A stretch of 34,298 nucleotides of DNA from the NCBI GenBank assembly GCA_007693335.1, contig REDU01000074.1, positions 1-34,298 on the forward strand, read 5' to 3'. The notes beneath the pieces are model-generated. The model was not told the origin of the DNA and searched no databases. It saw nothing but the letters and a program-made list of their open reading frames with translations. The position numbers and the translations under genes are program-made. The DNA comes from Ilumatobacter sp. GTDB lineage: Bacteria; Actinomycetota; Acidimicrobiia; Acidimicrobiales; Ilumatobacteraceae. Positions 1 to 8,368 of the stretch are shown here, one piece after another (position 1 is the stretch's first letter; every line of letters begins with the position of its first letter).

Positions 1-54
1 GGCACCGCCATCGGCGTCACCGCATTCCGCCGCCGAGACCTCAGAGAAGCCTGA
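1..54 (+). CDS. C-terminal tail of a plus-strand protein, possibly an ABC-2 type permease (truncated by window edge)
   Basis: An open frame enters from the left edge and ends at TGA 52-54, giving the 17-residue tail GTAIGVTAFRRRDLREA. A small-residue helix end followed by a Phe-Arg-rich-Asp-Leu tail is common at the C terminus of ABC-2 type drug or polysaccharide export permeases, but 17 residues cannot prove a family. The 78 bases that follow to the convergent CinA-like gene show no clear signal. Confidence 0.35.
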   Translation, partial: GTAIGVTAFRRRDLREA

Positions 55-132
55 CGACGACACGACCGGGCACACCGTCGTGGTGCCGTGATGGCACTCT
101 GACGTGAGCGCGCGGACGTCTGCCCGCTCAGG

Positions 133-669
133 TCAGGGATCCGGCGACGACGGCCCGGAATCGGCGACGGGCGATCCGGTCGCGGGCGCCTCGAGCACCT
201 CGACGAAGAGCTCGAGGGCGGCGGCGGCGAACGCCACCATGTTCTGCTCGCGATCGTCGACTCCGGTGAGCACATGGCGGCTGGCGGCGACCGGGCCCGT
301 CACGGCCACCCACGCGTGCCCCGACGGGTCGCCGTACGGGTTGGGCGGACCGGCGGCGCCCGCCTCACCCACCGCCCAGGTCGCACCCAGCTTCACGGCC
401 GCCGAACGCGCCACGTAGACGGCGAAGTCCTCGGTGGCGCCCCGGAGACCGGGAGGCACCTCCACCGCGCCGGCCACCCATGCCCGGTGGGCATCGGCGG
501 TGTAGACCACCACCCCGCCCAGGTAGTACGCCGATGCGCCGGGCACCGACAGGAGTGCAGCGGAGATCAGCCCACCGGCCGACCCTTCGGCCACGGCCAC
601 GCTCTCGCCGCGGCGGGTGAGCTCGGCCGCGACACGGCGGGCGGGATCGGTCAGGATCGATGGGATCAA
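133..669 (-). CDS. CinA C-terminal-domain family protein (PncC-like, diverged active site)
   Basis: This 178-residue protein matches the CinA C-terminal domain, the fold of nicotinamide mononucleotide amidohydrolase (PncC), over its whole length. Visible blocks are VAVAEGSAGGLIS (about residues 24-36), VPGASAYYLGGVVVYT and WAVGEAGAAGP. In typical PncC the first block reads AESCTGG, the Tyr-Ser/Thr block is followed by a lysine, and the third block is GIAGP. Here the motif serine position is Gly with Ser one place later, and the lysine position appears to be His, so NMN deamidase activity should not be assumed. There is no N-terminal MoCF-like domain, so it is the short CinA form. The start is TTG at 669, only three bases after the stop of the upstream methyltransferase, so the two genes are probably co-translated. 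Confidence 0.75.
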   Translation of the reverse strand: MIPSILTDPARRVAAELTRRGESVAVAEGSAGGLISAALLSVPGASAYYLGGVVVYTADAHRAWVAGAVEVPPGLRGATEDFAVYVARSAAVKLGATWAVGEAGAAGPPNPYGDPSGHAWVAVTGPVAASRHVLTGVDDREQNMVAFAAAALELFVEVLEAPATGSPVADSGPSSPDP

Positions 670-672
670 GGT

Positions 673-1266
673 TCAGGCCCTGGCCACGGCCACGAGATCG
701 ATGGCGTCGCGCACGCCGTCGGGCGTCTCGACGGGACGGCTGGAGTTACCGGCCCGCTCGATCGTGAGACCGTCGAGCGAGTCGAGCACCTGCTCGACGG
801 TGGGCAGCACACCCGGATCCTGGGGGCCGCCCACACCGTGTTCGAGGTTCTCGAGCGCGTGGGCGATCACCACGATCGCCCCACCCGGGGCCAGTGCCGC
901 ACGTGCGTGTCCGAGCGCCGCGGCGAGATCGGCCTCGGGGAGCTGCAGGTAGCAGACGAGCGCGAGGTCGACACTGCCGGGCTCGATGGGGGTGGTCGTG
1001 GCATCGGCGCACACCCAGTTCACGTTCACGCCAGCGGCAGATGCCAGCTGTGCACCCCGGTCGATGGCCACCTGCGAGAAGTCGCTGGCGGTCACCTGCC
1101 AGCCGCGCTGGGCGAGCCAGATCGCATTGCGACCCTCACCACATGCGATGTCGACCGCACGGCCGGGGGCCCATCGATCGATCACCTCCACCACGAACCG
1201 GTTCGGCCCCGCCGACCAGACGAGATCGGATCCTGAGTAGCGGGCATCCCACTGGGTGGCGTCCAT
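673..1266 (-). CDS. Class I SAM-dependent methyltransferase (TehB/thiopurine-methyltransferase-like)
   Basis: This 197-residue protein is a compact Rossmann-fold methyltransferase. Motif I is VDIACGEGRNA (about residues 38-48), followed by ASDFS at the end of strand 2 (ribose-binding Asp), CADAT before strand 4 and LAPGG after it. The N terminus WDARYSGSDLVWSAGPNRF resembles the small TehB and thiopurine methyltransferase class that handles free small molecules. The substrate cannot be read from sequence. The ATG at 1266 has a TAGCTT box six bases upstream, which fits a leaderless transcript. It is the first gene of a two-gene unit with the CinA-like gene. Confidence 0.8.
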   Translation of the reverse strand: MDATQWDARYSGSDLVWSAGPNRFVVEVIDRWAPGRAVDIACGEGRNAIWLAQRGWQVTASDFSQVAIDRGAQLASAAGVNVNWVCADATTTPIEPGSVDLALVCYLQLPEADLAAALGHARAALAPGGAIVVIAHALENLEHGVGGPQDPGVLPTVEQVLDSLDGLTIERAGNSSRPVETPDGVRDAIDLVAVARA

Positions 1267-1272
1267 CCCTAC

Positions 1273-1278
1273 AAGCTA
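1273..1278 (-). promoter_or_regulatory. -10 box (TAGCTT) for leaderless methyltransferase mRNA
   Basis: TAGCTT lies six bases before the ATG at 1266, so transcription would begin at or next to the start codon. The box overlaps the TAG stop of the DUF5317 gene. There is no clear -35 box. Confidence 0.5.
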
Positions 1279-1842
1279 CGGACGATCGCTGGCCGGTGCC
1301 CGATCGTCGGCGGAGACCGCCACCGGTCGACGGCTGGCCGACCACACCACGAGCACCAGGCCCACCAGGAGCAGGACGTCGCCGATCGAGTAGGCGTTGC
1401 GGAACGGCAGCCAGGCGGGACCGACGATCACATCGCCGAGCACGATGAGCCGTGGATCGTCCAGGACGGCCGAGTTCTCGAACGTGCTCGACGGCTCCCG
1501 ATCGAGGGTGCGGGCCGCGGATTCCGAGGTCGGCATCACCCCACCGTTCGCCGCGATCACCAGCGTGTTGCTGGCCCAGCCGAGCCCCACCACCCACAGC
1601 CAGCGGACCGACCGGTTCAGCACCACGAACGCACCCACCATCGCATAGGTCACGAGGTGGAGCACCGGTGCGACCACGGGTGAGTCGAACTCGAGCACCG
1701 CCATGATGAGGAACTGCAGCACGAATGCTGCCGGCACGAGCCAGATCTGCCGGAACCTGAGCTCGGTCAGCGCCGAGTATCGACCACCCCACAGCGGCAC
1801 GAGTGCCACCACCGCCACGACGGCGGCAATCAGGAGGAGCAC
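1276..1842 (-). CDS. DUF5317 family membrane protein
   Basis: About 188 residues with hydrophobic segments near the N terminus, two in the middle and one near the C terminus. The family signature is visible: a Gly-Gly-Arg turn after the first helix (PLWGGRYSALTELRFR), a helix ending in LQF, and NGGVMPTSE in the loop after the third helix. DUF5317 proteins are integral membrane proteins of unknown function in actinobacteria and some Firmicutes. I chose GTG 1842, two bases past the upstream stop, because the family starts right at the first helix; an ATG at 1884 would add 14 polar residues and overlap the upstream gene by 41 bases. It follows a c-di-GMP enzyme on the same strand, so the two are probably co-transcribed. 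Confidence 0.75.
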   Translation of the reverse strand: MLLLIAAVVAVVALVPLWGGRYSALTELRFRQIWLVPAAFVLQFLIMAVLEFDSPVVAPVLHLVTYAMVGAFVVLNRSVRWLWVVGLGWASNTLVIAANGGVMPTSESAARTLDREPSSTFENSAVLDDPRLIVLGDVIVGPAWLPFRNAYSIGDVLLLVGLVLVVWSASRRPVAVSADDRAPASDRP

Positions 1843-1843
1843 G

Positions 1844-3901
1844 TCACGACCACCCGGAGGAGCCGAGCGGGACCACGCCCTCATCGGACGACGGTCCGTT
1901 GCGGAACACCGTCAGCCATTCGGTGAACGCGCCCGCGGGCATCGGCCGGGCGATGTGGTACCCCTGCGCCTGAACGCACCGAGCATCGGCGAGCCACCGG
2001 AGCGTGCCCGGCGCTTCCACCCCTTCGGCCACCGACGACAACCCGAGGTTCCGTGCCAGATCGATGATGGCCCGGACGATCACGCGGTCACCTTCCGAAT
2101 TGACGAGATGGGAGATGAAGGAGCGGTCGATCTTGAGCTCGTCGACCGGTAACTGCTGGAGATAGGCGAGCGACGAGTAGCCCGTGCCGAAGTCGTCCAC
2201 CGAGAGTCTGACACCCATCTGGGCGAGCTCCTCGAGCACGCGCAGTGCCTGCTCGGGGTCGGCCATGATCGACCCCTCGGTGATCTCCAGTCGGAGCAGC
2301 TGCGGCGGGATGTCGGAGGCGCCGAGGATCTCTGCCACCTCGTCGGTGATGGTGCCGTCGTGCAGGCCACGGGCCGAGAGGTTGACGGCCACGACCAGGT
2401 CGAGACCAGCGGCACGCCACCGTGAGATCTGCTCGACCGCCTCGCGCAGTACGTGGGTGGTCAGTTGCCGGATCAGCCCCGCGTACTCCGACAGCGGGAC
2501 GAACTCGGACGGTTCGACGAGCCCGAGCCGCGGGTGGACCCATCGCACGAGTGCTTCCACCTCGGTCACGTCTCGATCGGCCAGACCCAGCTTGGGCTGG
2601 TAGTAGAGGAGCATGTCGCCCTCGGCGATCGCGTTGCGCATCTCCCCCACCATCTGCAGACGGCGGGTGCTGTGGTGGTCGAGCTCTTCGTCGTAGCGCT
2701 CGACCAGCGTGCCGTGTGACTTGGCGACGTACATCGCGATGTCCGCGTTCTTGACGAGCGCATCGCCGTCGGCACCGTCGTCGGGGTGGATGGCGATGCC
2801 GATGCTGCCCTTCACCTCGATACTGAACCCCTCGAGCGTGAAGGGTTCCCGGAGCGCGTCGGCGATCGAACGGGCGATCCGGAAGGCATCGTGCGGCCCC
2901 GACAGTGCCGGCACCAGTACCGCGAACTCGTCACCGCCGAGCCGGGCGACGGTGCTGCCGTCGGGGAGCACGCCGGAGATCCGCGGACCGATCATGCGCA
3001 ACAGGTCGTCGCCCGCCTGATGACCCAGCGTGTCGTTGATGTCCTTGAAGTGATCGAGATCGAACAGGATGACCGCTGCCTTCGTGCCCGGTTCTGCGGC
3101 CTCGACACGGGCGGCGAGCACCGAGGTGAAGCTGAACCGGTTCGGGAGATCGGTGAGCGGATCGTGGAGGGCCAGGTACTGCTTCTCGGCCGAGATCGAC
3201 ACGCTGCGGTAGACGGCCACGATCGGTAACAGCAGCAGCGGCAGGGCCACGATCGACTGCTCGGCCACGATCACCACGATGGGCGCCAGTGCCAGGAGCA
3301 CGACGTCGGTGCTCCACTCGCTGGTGAACGTCGAGCGGATCTCCGGCCACACCCGGCCCCCACTGCTGATGCCGACCACGAGGCCGACCAGCAGGTTGTT
3401 GACGGCGAAGTAGGTGGCGCCGGCCGCCAGCACGGCGAGGTACCAACGGGAGGTGAACAGCTCGTCCTGCCAGGCGTCGGCTCCCGAACCCACGGCGGCG
3501 AACACCGCCCCTGCCGCGCCCCAGGCGACCCAGTACTGGGCCACGTTGAACATCACCTTGATCGGCGGCTTGCGCCCGAGCACGTCTGCAGTGAGCGACG
3601 CCAACGCAATGGAGACCATGGCGGGCACCACGCCGAAGACCAGGAAGATCGTGAACGCGAACGTGGTGGACGCCACGACGTGCTCGACGGTTCCGGCACG
3701 CAGGATGTTGATCGGCCGCATCTCGGACCACACCAGCACGGCGAGGAGAACGGCGGCTTCGAGCCACCGGTCGCCGAGCGGCTCGATGCCGAGCACGAGC
3801 CACGATCCGATGAACGCCGCAAGGGCGATCGTCGTGACCGTTGCGACGTACGCGTTGATCAGCAACGCCCCGTCGTCCCGCAGCTGGCGGAACGACTTCA
3901 C
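1844..3901 (-). CDS. Membrane-bound GGDEF-EAL protein (c-di-GMP cyclase/phosphodiesterase)
   Basis: This 685-residue protein has six to seven predicted membrane helices in residues 10-235, then a GGDEF domain and an EAL domain. The cyclase block FDLDHFKDINDTLGH (about 280-294) and GGDEF (322-326) are intact. The EAL motif (449-451), EITEG, DDFGTGYSSL (569-578), KIDRSFI and EGVE are all present, so both half-reactions (2 GTP to c-di-GMP, and c-di-GMP to pGpG) look chemically possible. The usual allosteric RxxD site just before GGDEF is replaced by PDGS, so product inhibition through that site is unlikely. The N-terminal membrane region resembles MASE-type sensor modules but I cannot assign a named one. 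The start is GTG 3901, with a weak TACCGC box eight bases upstream. Confidence 0.93.
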   Translation of the reverse strand: MKSFRQLRDDGALLINAYVATVTTIALAAFIGSWLVLGIEPLGDRWLEAAVLLAVLVWSEMRPINILRAGTVEHVVASTTFAFTIFLVFGVVPAMVSIALASLTADVLGRKPPIKVMFNVAQYWVAWGAAGAVFAAVGSGADAWQDELFTSRWYLAVLAAGATYFAVNNLLVGLVVGISSGGRVWPEIRSTFTSEWSTDVVLLALAPIVVIVAEQSIVALPLLLLPIVAVYRSVSISAEKQYLALHDPLTDLPNRFSFTSVLAARVEAAEPGTKAAVILFDLDHFKDINDTLGHQAGDDLLRMIGPRISGVLPDGSTVARLGGDEFAVLVPALSGPHDAFRIARSIADALREPFTLEGFSIEVKGSIGIAIHPDDGADGDALVKNADIAMYVAKSHGTLVERYDEELDHHSTRRLQMVGEMRNAIAEGDMLLYYQPKLGLADRDVTEVEALVRWVHPRLGLVEPSEFVPLSEYAGLIRQLTTHVLREAVEQISRWRAAGLDLVVAVNLSARGLHDGTITDEVAEILGASDIPPQLLRLEITEGSIMADPEQALRVLEELAQMGVRLSVDDFGTGYSSLAYLQQLPVDELKIDRSFISHLVNSEGDRVIVRAIIDLARNLGLSSVAEGVEAPGTLRWLADARCVQAQGYHIARPMPAGAFTEWLTVFRNGPSSDEGVVPLGSSGWS

Positions 3902-3967
3902 TCGAACCTGCGGTACGTCGTCATGGGCCGTCGACCGGCCGTGGAGAGGCCGGGTGAACCCAGGTTA

Positions 3968-3984
3968 CCCCCTCGTCGAGGGGG
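3968..3984 (-). terminator. GC hairpin downstream of the small membrane peptide gene
   Basis: CCCCCTCG and CGAGGGGG face each other across one base; a realistic stem is six pairs with a five-base loop. It starts 12 bases after the stop of the minus-strand small gene. No run of T follows, so it would be a U-tract-less hairpin of the kind often seen in actinobacteria. Confidence 0.35.
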
Positions 3985-3996
3985 CCTCGGTGAGGG

Positions 3997-4092
3997 TCAG
4001 GCCCACTTCTTGCTGGCAGCGGCGGTCACGACGAGGGTGCCGAGGGTGAGCAAGGGGGTGGCACGGACGATGAGGGTCTTCCAGTTGGTCAT
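3997..4092 (-). CDS. Small putative membrane peptide (31 residues)
   Basis: ATG 4092 to TGA 3997 encodes a 31-residue peptide, MTNWKTLIVRATPLL followed by TLGTLVVTAAASKKWA. It has a short basic N-terminal part, one hydrophobic stretch of about 15 residues and a Lys-Lys-Trp end, which suggests a single membrane span or surface association. Purine-rich GGAACGGAAAG lies four bases before the ATG and can serve as a ribosome site. The gene sits 87 bases downstream of the monooxygenase on the same strand and is followed by a hairpin, so it could be the last cistron of that transcript. I do not recognise the family. Confidence 0.5.
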   Translation of the reverse strand: MTNWKTLIVRATPLLTLGTLVVTAAASKKWA

Positions 4093-4179
4093 GATCTTTC
4101 CGTTCCTTCGGGTCGATGGTCGCCATCCCCATCGACCGCCGGCGCCCTGGACTGAAGCGGTTTGCCGGACTCTTGAGGG

Positions 4180-5994
<1,815 letters not shown>

Positions 5995-6096
5995 GCACGA
6001 CCGTTCCTACTACGGACGCCCAGAACGGCTCGGACCGGACGGGCTGATGACCTCGGACCCTGGCGGCGGACGTCCTGCGTCGGCACGATCGATGTC

Positions 6097-7464
6097 ATGG
6101 GACGTGTGATGCGCCACGTTGGGAGACGGGGTGGTACCGGGCGTCTGGTCAGGATCGCGTCGGCAGGACTCCTCGGGCTCGTGCTGGGAGCGCTCGTCGC
6201 GCCGACGGCGGCAGCCGTTGCGCCATCCCCGGCCGTGACGATCCAGCCCGTCACGATGCAGCCCGTCACGATCGAGCAGGTGCCGGACGAACCGGTGCCG
6301 GACGAGCCGGTGGTCGTGGAGGTGTTCTGGGGAGACGGATGCCCGTACTGCGAGGACCTGCTCGACGCACTCGACCGACTGGCCGACGATCTCAGCGGGT
6401 TCGTCGTGGACGACTACGAGGTCTGGTACGACGAGGACGGCCGTGACCTCATGTTCGCCCGCGCCGCCGAGTTGGGCGTCGACGTGCAGGCCGTGCCGTT
6501 CACGGTGATCGGCGAGGAGTCGTGGGTGGGGTACAGCACCCAGATCGAACGGCAGATCGAGGCGGCGATCGTCGGGCGGCTCCCCGGTGCCCCGCCGACC
6601 GACGTCGCCGACGACGGAACCCGGATCGACGTGCCCCTCGTGGGCGATGTGGACGTGGCGGGACGTTCGCTCCTGCTCACCACCGTCCTGATCGCGTTCG
6701 TCGACGGATTCAACCCGTGTTCGCTCTGGGTGCTCACGGTGCTGCTGGCGCTCGTGCTGCACACCGGATCCCGACGTCGAGTGGCACTGATCGGCGGGAC
6801 GTTCCTGCTCGTCACCACGGCCATCTACGGGTTGTTCATCGTCGGCGTGTACAGCGCGCTCTCGTTCGTGGGCGCGCTCGGGTGGATACGAGGCGTCGTC
6901 GCGCTCTTCGCGCTCACCTTCGGTCTCATCAACGTGAAGGACTTCTTCTGGTTCAAGGTGGGTCCGTCGATGACGATCAGCGACGAGCACAAGCCCGGCA
7001 TCTACCGACAGGCCAGGGCACTGGGACGGCCGGGGGCCGCGCTACCGGCGGTGATGGCCGGCGCTGCCGTCATGGCGGCAGGCGTCGCCCTCGTGGAGAT
7101 CCCGTGCACCGCCGGCTTCCCGGTCATCTGGAGTGATCTGGTGGCGACGGCTGACACATCGACCGCGACCTTCGCCCTCCTGCTCGGCGTGTACCTGCTC
7201 GTGTACCTCTTCGACGAGTTGCTGGTGTTCGGCGCTGCCGTGGTCACGATGCGCGCCACGAAGCTGCAGGAGCGTCACGGACGGGTCCTGAAGCTGATCG
7301 GGGGCATGGTGATGATCACCATCGCCGTCACGATCCTGTTCGCACCGGACATGATGAACACGATCGGCGGCGTGCTGCTGGTGTTCCTCATCTCGATCGC
7401 CGCGAGCGGCGCGGTGGCGCTGGCCGATCACGTGTTCCGCAGCCGACGCGGCGTCACGTCGTGA
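6097..7464 (+). CDS. Thioredoxin-fold / CcdA-DsbD-like transmembrane fusion protein
   Basis: This 455-residue protein has four parts. First is a signal-anchor helix (about 17-42) ending in Ala-rich sequence. A Pro/Val/Asp/Glu linker (43-70) follows, with short repeats of VTIQPVT and VPDEP. Then comes a thioredoxin-fold domain with CPYC (Cys82, Cys85) and a cis-Pro loop AVPFTVI (Pro134). Last is a membrane domain with about six helices (190-440). Two of these carry the cysteines expected of CcdA/DsbD: FNPCS (Cys208) and EIPCT (Cys337). In that family the membrane pair passes electrons from cytoplasmic thioredoxin to an extracytoplasmic thiol partner; here the partner is fused at the N terminus. 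ATG 6097 is chosen for the signal sequence; ATG 6109 is also possible. Expected location is the membrane with the CPYC domain outside. Confidence 0.82.
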   Translation: MGRVMRHVGRRGGTGRLVRIASAGLLGLVLGALVAPTAAAVAPSPAVTIQPVTMQPVTIEQVPDEPVPDEPVVVEVFWGDGCPYCEDLLDALDRLADDLSGFVVDDYEVWYDEDGRDLMFARAAELGVDVQAVPFTVIGEESWVGYSTQIERQIEAAIVGRLPGAPPTDVADDGTRIDVPLVGDVDVAGRSLLLTTVLIAFVDGFNPCSLWVLTVLLALVLHTGSRRRVALIGGTFLLVTTAIYGLFIVGVYSALSFVGALGWIRGVVALFALTFGLINVKDFFWFKVGPSMTISDEHKPGIYRQARALGRPGAALPAVMAGAAVMAAGVALVEIPCTAGFPVIWSDLVATADTSTATFALLLGVYLLVYLFDELLVFGAAVVTMRATKLQERHGRVLKLIGGMVMITIAVTILFAPDMMNTIGGVLLVFLISIAASGAVALADHVFRSRRGVTS

Positions 7465-7490
7465 TCGGTCCGTGAGCTGTCCGTGAGCTG

Positions 7491-7841
7491 TCAGGGGGCC
7501 GGTCGATGGCGGACGGCCCAGGTGGGCGTGACCACCACCAGCATCTCGCCGCCGTCGGCACCCCGGGCGCCGTCGGCGCACGGCTCGAGTCGGGCATCTC
7601 CGTCGACCAGGAGGCTGAACTCGTCAGTGGCGGTGGGCGGGAAGATCATCGAGACCCGGGGCCGCTCACCCACGTTACGGCCCGTGCCGGCACCGACGAT
7701 GAATCTCAGCTCCCCGTCGACCACGGTCGGCACGAGGGCCACCGCCTTCGGTCGTTCGTCACCACCGACGGTCAGGAGGTACGCGAACGCCCGCTCGGCA
7801 ACCGCGTCGGGAAGGTCGTCGATGTCGACGGCGATGCTCAT
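7491..7841 (-). CDS. Pyridoxamine 5'-phosphate oxidase-like split-barrel protein
   Basis: This 116-residue protein looks like a small flavin- or F420-binding split barrel: ERAFAYLLTVGGDERPKAVALVPTV, then ELRFIVGAGTGRNVGERPRVSM, then FSLLVDGDARL. The order (N-terminal helix, strand with a His/Pro-Lys-type turn, a strand ending before a basic RNV motif, then a strand with GxA) is that of the PPOX family. The cofactor and substrate are unknown. ATG 7841 is supported by a TACCGT box seven bases upstream. It is the last of three minus-strand genes here, 44 bases after the NadR-like gene. Confidence 0.65.
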   Translation of the reverse strand: MSIAVDIDDLPDAVAERAFAYLLTVGGDERPKAVALVPTVVDGELRFIVGAGTGRNVGERPRVSMIFPPTATDEFSLLVDGDARLEPCADGARGADGGEMLVVVTPTWAVRHRPAP

Positions 7842-7848
7842 GGGCCCA

Positions 7849-7854
7849 ACGGTA
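7849..7854 (-). promoter_or_regulatory. -10 box (TACCGT) for leaderless split-barrel gene
   Basis: TACCGT ends seven bases before the ATG at 7841. This fixes the start codon at 7841 rather than a longer upstream frame. Confidence 0.45.
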
Positions 7855-7885
7855 GACGGCCGGCCGGGTCCTGTCCGGCGGGGCG

Positions 7886-8368
7886 TCAGCACCAGTGCGA
7901 CACGACCCACTCGCGCACCGGGGGTGCGAGGTGGTCGAGGTGCTCGGCCGGTGCGGTACGGATCATCGTGGCGCTGACGGGCACGGTCGATCGCTCGGCG
8001 TCCACCACCACCGGAACCGCAGCGAACCGGTGGGCGATCCCGTCCACGTAGGGGTCCGACGAGAACACGGCGTGCGGACCGTCGCCGAGCGGCCAGTGCC
8101 GTCGGAACAGGTCCATCCAGCGTTCCCACAGCTCCTCGTCGTCGAAGTCGGTGTGCAGATCGTGACGCACCTCGATCACCGTGACCGACGGGTGGAGCCC
8201 CGCCAACCACTCCGCTCGGAGTCGTCCCGGCGCCGCATCGGTCTGCCGGCTGTTGACGTACACCACGAGCTGATCGACGCGAGCGTCGGCCCACTCGATC
8301 ATGAACGAGTGGCCGACGTGCGGCGGGTCGAAACGACCCACGATCAACCCGGTGCGGTGCCGTGTCAT
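7886..8368 (-). CDS. NadR-like nicotinamide mononucleotide adenylyltransferase
   Basis: This 160-residue protein is a nucleotidyltransferase of the HIGH superfamily. It has GRFDPPHVGH (11-20; the two His form the T/HxGH ATP site) and SATMIR (132-137), the ISxTxIR block that grips triphosphate. Middle blocks, RAEWLAGLHP, DLHTDFDDEELWERWMDLF and VFSSDPYVDGIAHRF, line up with the adenylyltransferase domain of NadR (NMN + ATP to NAD) better than with NadD. There is no HTH domain and no ribosylnicotinamide kinase domain. The ATG at 8368 overlaps the TGA of the cyclase/ATPase gene (ATGA), so the two should be translationally coupled. Substrate assignment is inference from motif spacing. Confidence 0.8.
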   Translation of the reverse strand: MTRHRTGLIVGRFDPPHVGHSFMIEWADARVDQLVVYVNSRQTDAAPGRLRAEWLAGLHPSVTVIEVRHDLHTDFDDEELWERWMDLFRRHWPLGDGPHAVFSSDPYVDGIAHRFAAVPVVVDAERSTVPVSATMIRTAPAEHLDHLAPPVREWVVSHWC

